Below are positions 47,425-56,938 of a stretch of 62,865 nt of DNA, one piece after another (within the stretch, counting starts at the first letter, position 1; the number at the start of each line of letters is the position of its first letter). Under the pieces are notes generated by a model. That model searched no databases. It saw nothing but the letters and a program-made list of their open reading frames with translations, and was not told where the DNA came from. Position numbers and translations under genes: made by a program. Origin of the DNA: Herpetosiphonaceae bacterium (GTDB taxonomy: Bacteria; Chloroflexota; Chloroflexia; Chloroflexales; Kallotenuaceae); the NCBI GenBank assembly GCA_036374795.1, contig DASUTC010000242.1, forward strand, positions 1-62,865. Direction: 5' to 3'.

Positions 47425-47489
47425 GAGGGAAACTGTGAACTTTGAACTTGAAACTTTGAACTTGAAACTCCCAACCTGGAGCGCATGAT
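47425..47489. repeat. GAACTTGAAAC ladder between NRPS genes
   Basis: Two exact 16-bp copies of a GAACTTTGAACTTGAAACTTTGAACTTGAAAC ladder fill the 65-bp gap between the NRPS-PKS and the last NRPS gene, leaving only TGGAGCGC as a ribosome binding site for the next gene. Confidence 0.7.
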
Positions 47490-50400
47490 ATGTCCAAGCT
47501 CGAAACGCTTTCCAACCAGCCTGACCTTTCGCCAGCCAAGCGGGCGCTGCTGGAAAAGTGGAAGCGTGGTACTTCTTCCAAAACAGCCGCATCCGAGAGC
47601 ATTCCGCGCCGCCAGGAGCAGGGACCGATCCCCGCTTCGTTTACGCAGCAGCGGCTCTGGTTTCTGGATCAGCTTGTGCCGAATAGCCCGGCCTACAATA
47701 TTTCGTTTGCGATCCGCCTGGATGGCAGCCTCGACGAGGCTGCGCTGGCTCGGAGTCTGAATCAGGTTGTCCAGCGGCATGAGGCGTTGCGGACGACGTT
47801 TACGCAAGGTGCCGATGGACAGCCCGCGCAGGTGATCGCCCCTGAGCTGCTGATCGATCTGCCGGTCGTCGATCTGCACCCAGAGGGTACCCGGCTGCCT
47901 GAGGACGAGCGCGCCGCCGCGCTTCAGCGCGAGATCGACGACGAGACGCGCCGCCCGTTCGATCTGGCGCGCGGCCCGCTGATCCGCGCCTCGCTGATCC
48001 GCCTGGGAGCGTGCGAGCATGTCTTTCTGCTGTCGCTGCATCATATCATCTCGGATACGTGGTCGGTCGGCATCTTTGTGCGCGAGCTGGTGACGCTGTA
48101 CGCCGCGTTCTCCGGAGGGCAGCCCCACCGGGTGCCCTCCGGGCATGATACCCGTCTGGCGGATCTGCCGATCCAGTACGCCGACTTTGCGCTCTGGCAG
48201 CGCAACTCGCTGCGCGAGTCGGTGCTCGATCAGCATCTTCGCTTCTGGCAGCAGCAGCTCGCGGATGTTCCGACAATGCTTGAACTGCCGACGGATCATC
48301 CTCGCCCGCCGATCCAGACCTTTCGCGGCGCGGTCCAGCGCTTCGTCGTGCCAGCTGCGCTGACCGAGACGCTCCGCGCGCTGAGCCGCCAGGAAGAGGT
48401 CACGCTGTTCATGACGCTGCTGGCGGCATTCCAGGCGTTGCTGCATCGCTACAGCGGCCAGCGCGATATTCTGGTCGGCTCGCCGATCGCCGGACGCGCA
48501 CGGCCCGAAACCGAGTCGCTGATCGGCTTTTTCGCCAACACGATCTTGCTGCGCGGCTCGTTCTCCGGCAATCCCACGTTTCGCGAGATGCTCAGGCGGG
48601 TTCGCGAGACAACGCTGGCGGCCTATGCCCATCAGGAATTGCCCTTTGAGCAGATCGTCGAGGCGCTGCATCCTGAGCGCGACATGAGCCGCAATCCGCT
48701 GTTTCAGGTGATGTTCGTGCTCCAGAACACGCCCATGCCGACCGTCCAGCTTCCCGATCTGCGCCTGAGCACGCTCCCGACCAGCAGCGGCACGGCCAAG
48801 TTCGATCTGTGGCTCTCGGTGACGGAAACCGACGACGAGCTGGCCGCGCTGCTCGAATACAACACCGACCTCTTCGACGCGCCGACGATCGCGCGGATGA
48901 TCGAGCATTTTCACACGCTGCTCCAGGCTGCCGTCGCCGATCCGGCGCTGCCGATCACCCATCTGCCGCTGCTGACCGAGGCGGAGCAGCGCCAGCAGGC
49001 AGCCTGGAACGCCACCGACGTGCCCTATGATCTCGATCGCTGTCTCCACTGGCTGATCGAGGAGCAGATCGCGCGCACGCCCGGCGCGCTGGCTGTTACC
49101 TTTGACGCGCGCCGCCTGACGTATCATGAGCTGAACGACCGCGCCAATCAGCTTGCGCATCATCTGCGTAGCCTGGGCGTCGGACCCGACACGCCTGTCG
49201 GCATCTGCATCGAGCGCTCGCTCGATCTGGTGGTGGGGCTGCTGGCAATTCTCAAAGCGGGCGGCGCGTACGTCCCACTCGACCCATCCTATCCCCAGGA
49301 GCGGCTGGCGTTCCTGATTCGGGATGCCCAGGTTCCAGTACTGCTCACGTCTGCGGCGCTCGCCGAGCGGCTGCCGGAGCATAGCGCGACCGTGGTGTGC
49401 CTGGACACGGATTGGCCGCAGATTGCCGAGCAGCCGGTCAGCACACCAGCCAGCGGCGTCCAGCCCGACAACCTGGCCTACATCATCTACACCTCCGGCT
49501 CGACGGGCCTGCCGAAGGGTGCCATGATCAGCCACCGCGCGATCGTTAACCGGCTCCTGTGGATGCAGGACACCTACCAGCTTACGGCTGACGACCGCGT
49601 GCTGCAAAAAACGCCGTTCAGCTTCGATGTCTCGGTCTGGGAGTTTTTCTGGCCGCTGCTGACCGGCGCGACATTGGTCGTGGCGCGGCCCGAAGGCCAC
49701 AAAGACCCTGAGTACCTGATCGACGTGATCAACCGCGAGCGGATCACCACGATCCACTTCGTGCCGTCGATGCTTCAGTCGTTCGTGGACGCGCGCGGCG
49801 TCGAGAGCTGCCGCAGCCTGCGCCGCGTGATCTGTAGCGGCGAGGCGCTGCTGCCGGAGCTGCAACAGCGCTATTTCGCCTGGCTCAGCGCCGAGCTGCA
49901 TAACCTCTACGGCCCCACCGAGGCCGCCGTCGACGTGACGTGGTGGCCCTGCGAGCGGACGAGCCTTCGCCGCACGGTGCCAATCGGACGACCGATCGCC
50001 AACACGCAGATCTATGTGCTCGACGCCCACCTGAATCCCGTGCCGATCGGCGTGCCCGGCGAGCTGTATATCGGCGGCGTGCAACTGGCGCGCGGCTACC
50101 GCCACCGGCCCGACCTGACCGCCGAGCGCTTCGTGCCCGATCCGTTCGGCGGATGCCCTCAGGGCGCACCCGGCGCGCGGCTCTACCGCACCGGCGATCG
50201 AGTGCGCTACGCGCCCGACGGCAACATCGAATATCTGAGCCGGATCGATGGGCAGGTCAAGCTGCGCGGCTTCCGCATCGAGCTGGGCGAGATCGAGGCC
50301 ACGCTGCGGCAGCATCCCGCCGTGCGCGAGGCGATCGTGGTGGCGCGCGACGACAATCCACAGCATAAGCGGCTGGTGGCGTATGTCGTGCCGGAGCAGA

Positions 50401-53400
50401 ACCAAGAACCAGGAACTCAGAACTCAGAACTCGAAACGCGAAACTCGGAACTTGGAACTTGGAAGTCGGAGCACGTGACAAGCTGGGAGCATGTCTTCGA
50501 TACGGCCTACACCGAGAGCGCTGCTGATGCCGATGCGGCCTTTAACATCGTCGGCTGGAACAGCAGCTACACAGGCGAGGCGCTGCCCGCCGAGACGATG
50601 CAGGAGTGGGTTAATCAAACCGTCGATCGCATTCTGGCGCTGCGGCCCCGGCGCGTGCTGGAGCTTGGCTGCGGCACCGGCCTGCTGCTCTTCCGCGTCG
50701 CCCCCGAATGCCTGCGCTACGTCGGCACCGACATCTCGGCGGTCGCGCTTGAGGCGCTCAACCGACATGTGCAGGCGCGCGGCCTGGCACACGTGGCGCT
50801 CCACCAGCGGCCAGCCGACGATCTGGATCGCCTCGCCGACGAAGCCTTCGACGTGGTGATCATCAACTCGGTGGCCCAGTACTTCCCAAGCGCGGAGTAC
50901 CTGGCGCGCGTGCTGGAAGGAGCGGCGCGGCTGGTAGCTCCGGGCGGCGCGATCTTCGTCGGCGACGTGCGCAACCTGCGGCTGCTCGACACATTTCATA
51001 CCTCGGTCGAGCTATTCCGGGCCAGCGATGAGCTTGCGCCTGAGCAGCTTCGGCGTCGTGTACAGATCGCCATGGCGCAGGAGCAAGAGCTAGTAGTCGA
51101 TCCGTCGTTTTTCGCGGCGCTTCAGCAGGACATCCCCCGGATTCGACACATCAGCGCTCAGCTTAAGCGCGGTCGTAGCCACAACGAGCTGACCAAATTC
51201 CGCTACGATGTCACGCTCTACCTCGACATGCAGCCGACGTTTGCCGGACAATCCTGGCGCGACTGGCAGCAGGAGCAGATGACGCCCGCCGCGCTCCGCC
51301 GGGCGCTGCAAGCGTCCGCGCCGGAGATCATCGGCTTCGCCAACGTGCCGAACGGGCGCATCCAAGACGACATCCACGCGCAAACCGTGCTCAATCACGC
51401 CGCCGATCTGCCCACCGTGGCCGAGCTGCGCGCGTCTCTGTCGAGCGCCACGACAGAGCCAGGCATCGATCCTGAGGAGCTGTGGGCGCTGGAGCGCGAT
51501 CTCCCGTACACTGTCGAGATTCGCTGCTCGGCGGCGCGCGAGTGCTACGATCTCGTGCTGCGGCGCGTATCGGAGCAGGCACCTGCGCTCGTAGAGATCG
51601 CATCGCCGGTCATCCGCGAGCGCGCGGAGTGGAGCGCGTACGCCAACAATCCGCTTCAGGCCAGGCAGAGCCAGCAGTTGACGCCGATCCTGCGCAGCTA
51701 TCTTCAGGAGCGTCTGCCCGAATTTATGATCCCGACGGCGTTTGTGCTGATCGAGAGCGTGCCGGTGACGCCCAACGGCAAAATCGACCGCGATGCGCTC
51801 CCGCCGCCGCTCCTGCTCGACCTCGACACCGAGCTGGTCGCGCCGCGCACGCTGTTCGAGCAGATCTTAGCCGACATCTGGGCACAAGTGCTGCGGATCG
51901 ATCGCGTCGGCATTCATAACAACTTCTTCGCGCTCGGCGGCGATTCGATCCTGAGCCTTCAGATCATCACGCGCGCTCAGCAGGCCGGTCTGCGGATCAC
52001 GACCAAGCAGATGTTTCAGCACCAGACGATCGCGGAGCTGGCTGAGGTTGCCGAGCGGATCGTGCCGCCTGGCGCGGAGCAAGGCCAGGTGACGGGGCCG
52101 ACTCCGCTCACGCCCGTACAGCGCGAGACGCTGGCACAGCCGGATCTGAGCCGCAGATACCAGGAGCTCGTGCTGGAAACACCACCAGGGCTGCGCGCTA
52201 CCTGGCTTCAGGCGGCGGTCGCGCATGTTGTGCAGCACCATGACGCGCTGCGGCTGCGCTTTCACGCTACCGATGCGGGCTGGCAGCAGACGATCGCCCC
52301 GCCCGACCCCGATATTCCTTTCAGCCACGTCGATCTGACGGCGCACGCGCCGGAAGATCAGGCCGCTACCGATGCGGCGCTGGCGGCGGCGCGTGCGCGC
52401 CTGAATCTATCGGCAGGGCCGGTGCTGTCAGTCGTCTTTGTCGATCGCGGTCCATCCCTGCCCGGTCGGCTGGCGCTGGTGAGCCACGAGCTCGTACACG
52501 ATCAGCGCTCATGGGCGTTGGTGCTGCACGATCTCTGGATGGCCTACCAGCAGCTTAGCCGTGGCGAGATTGTCGCGCTGCCGCCCAAGACGGCCTCCTT
52601 CCAGCAGTGGGCCGAGCGCCTGGCTGCATGGGCAGCCAGGCCCGCGCTCGATCAGGAGGCGCGATCCTACTGGCTCGCTGCATCGAACGATCAGGGGATC
52701 GCGCTGCTGCACGATCCGTCGGTCAATGCCCCTGACGACCAGCCAGGAGGCCAGGCGACGATCGTTGTGGAGCTGAGCGACGAGGAAACCCGCGCCCTGC
52801 TGCATAACGTCCATCGAGCGTATCGAACGACGGTCGAGGATCTGCTGCTGACGGCGCTCATACAAAGCAGCGCTGGCTGGACCGGCTCGCCAGCACTGCG
52901 TGTCGATCTCGAACGCGACGCGCGATCCGGCGTCTTCGGCGATCTGGACCCGTCGCGGACGGTCGGGAATTTCACCAGCCGCTTCCCGGTGCTCCTCGAT
53001 CTCTCACCGCTGGCGACCGACGACGCAGGAGCGGCGCTGAAGCTCGTCAAAGAGCAGCTTCGCGGCGTGCCCAGCCAGGGGATCGGCTATGGCATCCTCC
53101 GGCATCTCAGCCCGGATCGATCGATCGCGTCGGAGCTTCAAGCGCTGCCGCAGCCAGAGATCCGCTTTACCTATCACGGAGCGAGTGATCAGGCATTGCT
53201 CGAAGCGACGCCGCTCGCGCCTGTAGCGCAGACGCGGCAGGCGATGCCGGGCTACGCGCTGGATGTGAGCGCGACGCTCAGCCAGGATTGCCTCAGTCTG
53301 GTCTGGAGCTATGATCCGCGACGCTACCGGAAGACGACGATCGAGCAGCTTGCGCACGGGCACGGCGCCGCGCTACGAGCGCTGATCGAGCATTGTCTGC

Positions 53401-54809
53401 TGCCGGATACCTCCGGCTACACGCCCTCCGATTTTCCACTGGCGCGGCTCAGCCAGTCGCAGCTCGACACGATACTGGCCGATAGAGGCGCGGTGACAGA
53501 CATCTATCCACTGGCACCCGCACAGGAACACATGGTCCTGCGCTACATCGCGGGGCCGGTGCCGGGGCTGTACCTCGTCTTTGGCAACTTCTTCCTTCAG
53601 CCATTGAACGTGGCCGCCTTTGGTCGCGCCTGGCAGCAGGTGATCGATCGGCATACCGTCCTGCGCACCTCCTTCGTATGGCGGGGCATCGAGCGTCCGC
53701 TGCAAGTCGTGCATGGCAAGGTGCCGATGCCGATCGAGCAGCACGATTGGCGTGGCCTCTCGCCGGTGGAGCAGCAGGAGCGTCTGGCGGCGTATATCCA
53801 ATCGGTTCGGGATCAGGGCTTTGACCTATCGCGCGCGCCCTTCACCCGCCTGGCGCTCTTCCAGGTTTCGGAGGAAGCCTATCAGTTTTTCTGGGGCTTC
53901 AACTACATGCTGCAAGACGGCTGGAGCTTTCCGCTGCTGATGAAGGACTTTTTCGAGTGCTACGAGGCGGCATGCCAGGGCCGCGAGGCGAGCCATGCGC
54001 TGCCTCAGCCGTACCGCGACTATATCGCCCGTCTGCAAGGGCTGGATCTTACGGCAGCCGAGCAGTTCTGGCGCAGCCAGCTCACGGGCTTTACCGCGCC
54101 GACGCCGCTGGTAGCAAGCCTGGCCGGAGATCCGGCGCGGCGGCGCGATGGCTTTTTCCAGCAGCAGCTATCGCTCTCAGTAGCGACGACCAACCAACTT
54201 CAGGCGCTCGGCCAGCGGCATCAACTGACGCTGAATACCATCGTGCAGGGCGCGTGGGCGCTGCTGCTCAGCCGCTACACCCGCGAGGCGGATGTCGTCT
54301 TCGGCTCGGTCGCGTCGGGACGCTCGATCGACCTGCCGGGCATCGAGACGATGGTCGGATCATGCAACACGATCCTACCGATGCGGGTTGAGATCAGCCA
54401 GGAAGCGCCGCTCCTCGCATGGCTGCAAGCATTCCAGCTCCGGCAGGTCGAGCAGCGCCAGTATGAGTACACGCCGCTGGTCAAGATCAAAGCGTGGAGC
54501 GATGTTCCTGCCGATCAGCCTTTGTTCGAGACATACCTGACCTTTGAAAATTTCCCGATCGAGGCCGCGATTGTCGAAAAAGGAGCGCATTGGATGCGGC
54601 CATTGAGCAGCGAGACGCAGACCGAGCATGCGCTGCGCGTAACGGTCTGGCCGCTGCGCTCGCTGTCGCTGTATATGTCATACTATGGGCACTGCTTCGA
54701 CGATGCGACGATCGCGCGGATGCTCAGGGATTTCCAGATCCTCCTGGAGTCGCTGGTCATGCATCCAGAGCAAACGCTCGGCGAGTTGCAGCGCCTCGTC
54801 GAGACTTAA
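47490..54809 (+). CDS. Terminal NRPS: C-A(Ser)-NMT-PCP-E*-C(terminal)
   Basis: A 2439-residue last synthetase; ATG 47490 follows TGGAG. Condensation is 50-480 with HHIISDTWS (184; the usual Gly is Thr). Adenylation from 505 (IIYTSGSTGLPKG near 667) has pocket D-V-W-H-I-S-L-V-D-K, the Ser code. A backbone-type N-methyltransferase is inserted after A8 (1000-1290, VLELGCGTG near 1056), closely related to that of the Ala module. PCP has GGDS (Ser 1486). An epimerase-like domain follows (1515-1985: SRTVGNFTSRFP, VPSQGIGYGILR), but its HHxxxDG reads HELVHDQ (1666). The C-terminal 450 residues are another condensation-type domain (PLAPAQEHM, DGWSF) in which the two catalytic His positions are Asn-Tyr (FNYMLQDGWS, 2138). 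There is no thioesterase or reductase, so this last domain is the only release candidate. Confidence 0.95.
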   Translation: MSKLETLSNQPDLSPAKRALLEKWKRGTSSKTAASESIPRRQEQGPIPASFTQQRLWFLDQLVPNSPAYNISFAIRLDGSLDEAALARSLNQVVQRHEALRTTFTQGADGQPAQVIAPELLIDLPVVDLHPEGTRLPEDERAAALQREIDDETRRPFDLARGPLIRASLIRLGACEHVFLLSLHHIISDTWSVGIFVRELVTLYAAFSGGQPHRVPSGHDTRLADLPIQYADFALWQRNSLRESVLDQHLRFWQQQLADVPTMLELPTDHPRPPIQTFRGAVQRFVVPAALTETLRALSRQEEVTLFMTLLAAFQALLHRYSGQRDILVGSPIAGRARPETESLIGFFANTILLRGSFSGNPTFREMLRRVRETTLAAYAHQELPFEQIVEALHPERDMSRNPLFQVMFVLQNTPMPTVQLPDLRLSTLPTSSGTAKFDLWLSVTETDDELAALLEYNTDLFDAPTIARMIEHFHTLLQAAVADPALPITHLPLLTEAEQRQQAAWNATDVPYDLDRCLHWLIEEQIARTPGALAVTFDARRLTYHELNDRANQLAHHLRSLGVGPDTPVGICIERSLDLVVGLLAILKAGGAYVPLDPSYPQERLAFLIRDAQVPVLLTSAALAERLPEHSATVVCLDTDWPQIAEQPVSTPASGVQPDNLAYIIYTSGSTGLPKGAMISHRAIVNRLLWMQDTYQLTADDRVLQKTPFSFDVSVWEFFWPLLTGATLVVARPEGHKDPEYLIDVINRERITTIHFVPSMLQSFVDARGVESCRSLRRVICSGEALLPELQQRYFAWLSAELHNLYGPTEAAVDVTWWPCERTSLRRTVPIGRPIANTQIYVLDAHLNPVPIGVPGELYIGGVQLARGYRHRPDLTAERFVPDPFGGCPQGAPGARLYRTGDRVRYAPDGNIEYLSRIDGQVKLRGFRIELGEIEATLRQHPAVREAIVVARDDNPQHKRLVAYVVPEQNQEPGTQNSELETRNSELGTWKSEHVTSWEHVFDTAYTESAADADAAFNIVGWNSSYTGEALPAETMQEWVNQTVDRILALRPRRVLELGCGTGLLLFRVAPECLRYVGTDISAVALEALNRHVQARGLAHVALHQRPADDLDRLADEAFDVVIINSVAQYFPSAEYLARVLEGAARLVAPGGAIFVGDVRNLRLLDTFHTSVELFRASDELAPEQLRRRVQIAMAQEQELVVDPSFFAALQQDIPRIRHISAQLKRGRSHNELTKFRYDVTLYLDMQPTFAGQSWRDWQQEQMTPAALRRALQASAPEIIGFANVPNGRIQDDIHAQTVLNHAADLPTVAELRASLSSATTEPGIDPEELWALERDLPYTVEIRCSAARECYDLVLRRVSEQAPALVEIASPVIRERAEWSAYANNPLQARQSQQLTPILRSYLQERLPEFMIPTAFVLIESVPVTPNGKIDRDALPPPLLLDLDTELVAPRTLFEQILADIWAQVLRIDRVGIHNNFFALGGDSILSLQIITRAQQAGLRITTKQMFQHQTIAELAEVAERIVPPGAEQGQVTGPTPLTPVQRETLAQPDLSRRYQELVLETPPGLRATWLQAAVAHVVQHHDALRLRFHATDAGWQQTIAPPDPDIPFSHVDLTAHAPEDQAATDAALAAARARLNLSAGPVLSVVFVDRGPSLPGRLALVSHELVHDQRSWALVLHDLWMAYQQLSRGEIVALPPKTASFQQWAERLAAWAARPALDQEARSYWLAASNDQGIALLHDPSVNAPDDQPGGQATIVVELSDEETRALLHNVHRAYRTTVEDLLLTALIQSSAGWTGSPALRVDLERDARSGVFGDLDPSRTVGNFTSRFPVLLDLSPLATDDAGAALKLVKEQLRGVPSQGIGYGILRHLSPDRSIASELQALPQPEIRFTYHGASDQALLEATPLAPVAQTRQAMPGYALDVSATLSQDCLSLVWSYDPRRYRKTTIEQLAHGHGAALRALIEHCLLPDTSGYTPSDFPLARLSQSQLDTILADRGAVTDIYPLAPAQEHMVLRYIAGPVPGLYLVFGNFFLQPLNVAAFGRAWQQVIDRHTVLRTSFVWRGIERPLQVVHGKVPMPIEQHDWRGLSPVEQQERLAAYIQSVRDQGFDLSRAPFTRLALFQVSEEAYQFFWGFNYMLQDGWSFPLLMKDFFECYEAACQGREASHALPQPYRDYIARLQGLDLTAAEQFWRSQLTGFTAPTPLVASLAGDPARRRDGFFQQQLSLSVATTNQLQALGQRHQLTLNTIVQGAWALLLSRYTREADVVFGSVASGRSIDLPGIETMVGSCNTILPMRVEISQEAPLLAWLQAFQLRQVEQRQYEYTPLVKIKAWSDVPADQPLFETYLTFENFPIEAAIVEKGAHWMRPLSSETQTEHALRVTVWPLRSLSLYMSYYGHCFDDATIARMLRDFQILLESLVMHPEQTLGELQRLVET
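48130..48144 (+). repeat. GGGTGCCCTCCGGGC element in terminal NRPS
   Basis: One difference from the 15-bp element; encodes part of PHRVPSGHDTRL, an insertion in the condensation domain just before LADLPIQYADFA. A diverged reverse copy lies at 47878-47892 (H-P-E-G-T-R) in the same domain. Confidence 0.6.
50151..50165 (+). repeat. GGATGCCCTCAGGGC element in terminal NRPS
   Basis: Two differences from the 15-bp element. It encodes G-C-P-Q-G in the loop before RLYRTGD, the same loop that carries the reverse copy in the 17809 gene. Confidence 0.55.
50392..50478 (+). repeat. In-frame GAACTC/GAAAC ladder before the Ser-module methyltransferase
   Basis: Tandem AACTCAGAACTCAGAACTCG, then AAACGCGAAACTCGGAACTTGGAACTTGGAAG units encode a run of N-Q-E-P-G-T-Q-N-S-E-L-E-T-R type residues exactly between the A8 end (RLVAYVV) and the methyltransferase. 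Confidence 0.8.
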
Positions 54810-54832
54810 GCGGGCCGTGACGGTTTGACGGC

Positions 54833-54861
54833 TTGACAACCGGGCCGTGCTGTAGCATCCT
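54833..54861 (+). promoter_or_regulatory. Possible promoter of the M3 peptidase gene
   Basis: A perfect -35 TTGACA (54833-54838) is present, but the -10 is poor (CATCCT at 54856-54861 with 17-bp spacing, or TAGCAT at 54853 with a short spacer). Confidence 0.3.
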
Positions 54862-54871
54862 GCATGTCACC

Positions 54872-54908
54872 AGGCCAGCGGCGACGAGACACCTGTCGCC
54901 GCTGGCCT
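54872..54908 (+). terminator. Strong hairpin after the NRPS operon
   Basis: Perfect 14-bp stem AGGCCAGCGGCGAC (54872-54885) / GTCGCCGCTGGCCT (54895-54908) with a 9-nt loop, 63 bp after the last NRPS stop. No T-run follows. It may terminate the operon or act in the leader of the peptidase gene. Confidence 0.55.
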
Positions 54909-54989
54909 CATGCGCCCGGCCGAGCAGCTACGTCGCGTCGACGAGCACACCGTATCGCCCCGATGCCACCATCCGGGGAGGAGGCACGC

Positions 54990-56678
54990 ATGGCAGACCT
55001 CACATCGATCGATCCTTACAACTGGCAGACGATCGAGCCGTTCTATTCCGCGCTGCTCGCCGAGCCGCTGGCCGCTGAAACGATCGCTGGTTGGCTTGCC
55101 CGCTGGAGCGATCTTGAGGCGATCATCGTGGAAGCGCAGGCCGCTGCGTTCCGGGCAAAGACCGAAAACACAGCCGATGCCGTAGCCGAGCAGCGCTACC
55201 AACATCTGACGACGGCGATCGAGCCCAGGGTTCTAGCGGCCAACCAGCAGCTCAAACACAAGCTGCTCGGTGTCGAGCAGCTTGATCGGCAGCCCGAATA
55301 TCAGCAGTTGCTGCGTCGCCTCAAGAGCGAGGCGGATCTCTTTCGCGAGGCCAATCTGCCGCTTCTGGCCGAGGAGCAGGCACGCTCCGGCAGCTTCTAC
55401 ACCATCACCGGCGCGATGGGCGTCGTGCTGGACGGACAGGAATTGACGATTCCCAAGGCCGAGCAGCGGCTGCTCGATCCCAACCGCGACCGTCGCGAGC
55501 AGGCTTGGAGGGCGATTGCCGCCCGGCGGCTGCGCGACCGCGACGAACTCAGCGCGCTCTACCGCGAACTGCTCGCGCTGCGCCGCAAGATCGCGGCCAA
55601 CGCCGATTGTCTCGATTACCGGGCCTACGCCTGGCGGAAGCTCAGGCGCTTCGACTACACGCCGGAGGACAGCCTGAGGCTTCATGCCGCGATCGAGGCT
55701 GAGATCGTGCCGCTTGCAGCGCGCATGGCCGAACGTCGTCGCAGGCGGCTTGGCCTGGACACGCTGCGACCGTGGGACACGCGCGTAGACGACCCTGACC
55801 GTCCGCCGCTGCGTCCGTTCAGCACCGCCGACGAGCTTGAGCAAGGCGTGGCCCGCATCCTGACACGCATCGATCCTGAGTTTGGCGAGGCGTTTCGGCG
55901 CATGAGCAACGGCTTTCTGGATCTCGGAGCGCGCCAGGGCAAGGCGCTGATGGGCTACCAGAACTTCTTTGCGCGCGCCAGAATGCCCTACATTTTTATG
56001 AACGCCGTGGGAACTCATCTCGATGTGATGATCTTGCTGCACGAGGCTGGTCATGCGCTGCACGCGCTTGCGGCCAGCGCCAATCAATCGCTGATCTGGT
56101 ACATCGTGGATACGCCGGAGGAGTTCAACGAGGTTGCCTCGCAGGCGCTGGAATTGCTGGCGACGCCCTATTTGACGGTCGAGGAAGGCGGCTTCTACTC
56201 CGCCGAGGATGCCCGCCGCGCGCTTCACGAGGAGCTTGATATTGTAGTCTCCAGCCTGCGCAATATCGTCGCCAAGGATGCCTTTCAGCACTGGGTCTAT
56301 ACCGAGGCGTCGCCCGGCGTCACGCCGGACGAGCTTGACGCCCGGTATCGCGAGTTGCAGCAGCGCTTCTTTCCCGAAGAAGATTGGAGCGGCCTTGAGC
56401 GGGAGCGCGGCATGCGCTGGCAGATCGGCCCGCATATCATCGCGCTGCCGTTCTATTCGATCGAGTACACGCTGGCGCGGCTGGGAGCGCTGCAAATCTG
56501 GCGCAATGCCCTGGACGATGAGCGGGCCGCGATTCGTCAGTACCGCGCCGCGCTGAGCCTGGGCAGCTCGCGCCCGGTGCCTGAGCTGTATCGGACGGCT
56601 GGCGCGCGGCTGGCCTTCGACCGCGAAACCGTGGCGGATCTTGCCGGGCTGATCGCCGCCCAGCTTGAGCTTGATTGA
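54990..56678 (+). CDS. M3-family oligoendopeptidase (PepF/thimet type)
   Basis: A 562-residue cytoplasmic zinc metallopeptidase that cuts short peptides. ATG 54990 follows GGGGAGGAGG; the frame extends back to 54864 but without a site and with a basic, unlikely leader. The long helical N-terminal half is typical of the family. The zinc site is HEAGHALH (His351, Glu352, His355), with third ligand Glu in EEFNEVASQ (near 378-381). The late segment PHIIALPFYSIEYTLARLGA matches the substrate-binding Tyr region. No signal peptide. It is downstream of the NRPS operon, but a strong hairpin and possible promoter separate it, so a role in the cluster (for example product clearance) is only possible, not indicated. 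Confidence 0.9.
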   Translation: MADLTSIDPYNWQTIEPFYSALLAEPLAAETIAGWLARWSDLEAIIVEAQAAAFRAKTENTADAVAEQRYQHLTTAIEPRVLAANQQLKHKLLGVEQLDRQPEYQQLLRRLKSEADLFREANLPLLAEEQARSGSFYTITGAMGVVLDGQELTIPKAEQRLLDPNRDRREQAWRAIAARRLRDRDELSALYRELLALRRKIAANADCLDYRAYAWRKLRRFDYTPEDSLRLHAAIEAEIVPLAARMAERRRRRLGLDTLRPWDTRVDDPDRPPLRPFSTADELEQGVARILTRIDPEFGEAFRRMSNGFLDLGARQGKALMGYQNFFARARMPYIFMNAVGTHLDVMILLHEAGHALHALAASANQSLIWYIVDTPEEFNEVASQALELLATPYLTVEEGGFYSAEDARRALHEELDIVVSSLRNIVAKDAFQHWVYTEASPGVTPDELDARYRELQQRFFPEEDWSGLERERGMRWQIGPHIIALPFYSIEYTLARLGALQIWRNALDDERAAIRQYRAALSLGSSRPVPELYRTAGARLAFDRETVADLAGLIAAQLELD

Positions 56679-56795
56679 TTCGAGTTGCAGGTTCCAGGTT
56701 TCGAGTTTCACGTTTCGGGTTCTCGGTTCTCCGCTTGTTCGGGAGCATGGGTTCTTGGTGCTCCCTTTGTTCTTTGTTCTTTCGTCCAGTACGCG
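56679..56795 (-). repeat. Intergenic repeat block, inverted orientation
   Basis: Reverse-strand relatives of the 27478-27724 repeats: GGTTCCAGGTTTCGAGTTTC and CACGTTTCGGGTTC ladders, then GGGTTCTTGGTGCTCCCTTTGTTCTTTGTTCTTT, the complement of the AAAGAACAAAG-AGCACCAAGAA unit. Confidence 0.7.
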
Positions 56796-56845
56796 CCTGG
56801 TTCATCTTGCTGATCCCAATTGTAATTTAAACCTCATTAAAAAAT

Positions 56846-56902
56846 CGAGCAGCGCATCGTAGAATGGTAACGTGACAGATCATTCGTCTAATGCGCTGCT
56901 CG
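56846..56902. promoter_or_regulatory. 12-bp inverted repeat around a possible promoter
   Basis: Perfect arms CGAGCAGCGCAT (56846-56857) and ATGCGCTGCTCG (56891-56902) separated by 33 bp that contain a -10-like TAGAAT (56860-56865). The AT-rich stretch before it (56819-56845) suits a promoter. Operator or leader structure for the sensor-STAS gene. Confidence 0.5.
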
Positions 56903-56938
56903 CGATCCGTTCGTTCCCGCGCAACTACCATCGGAGGC

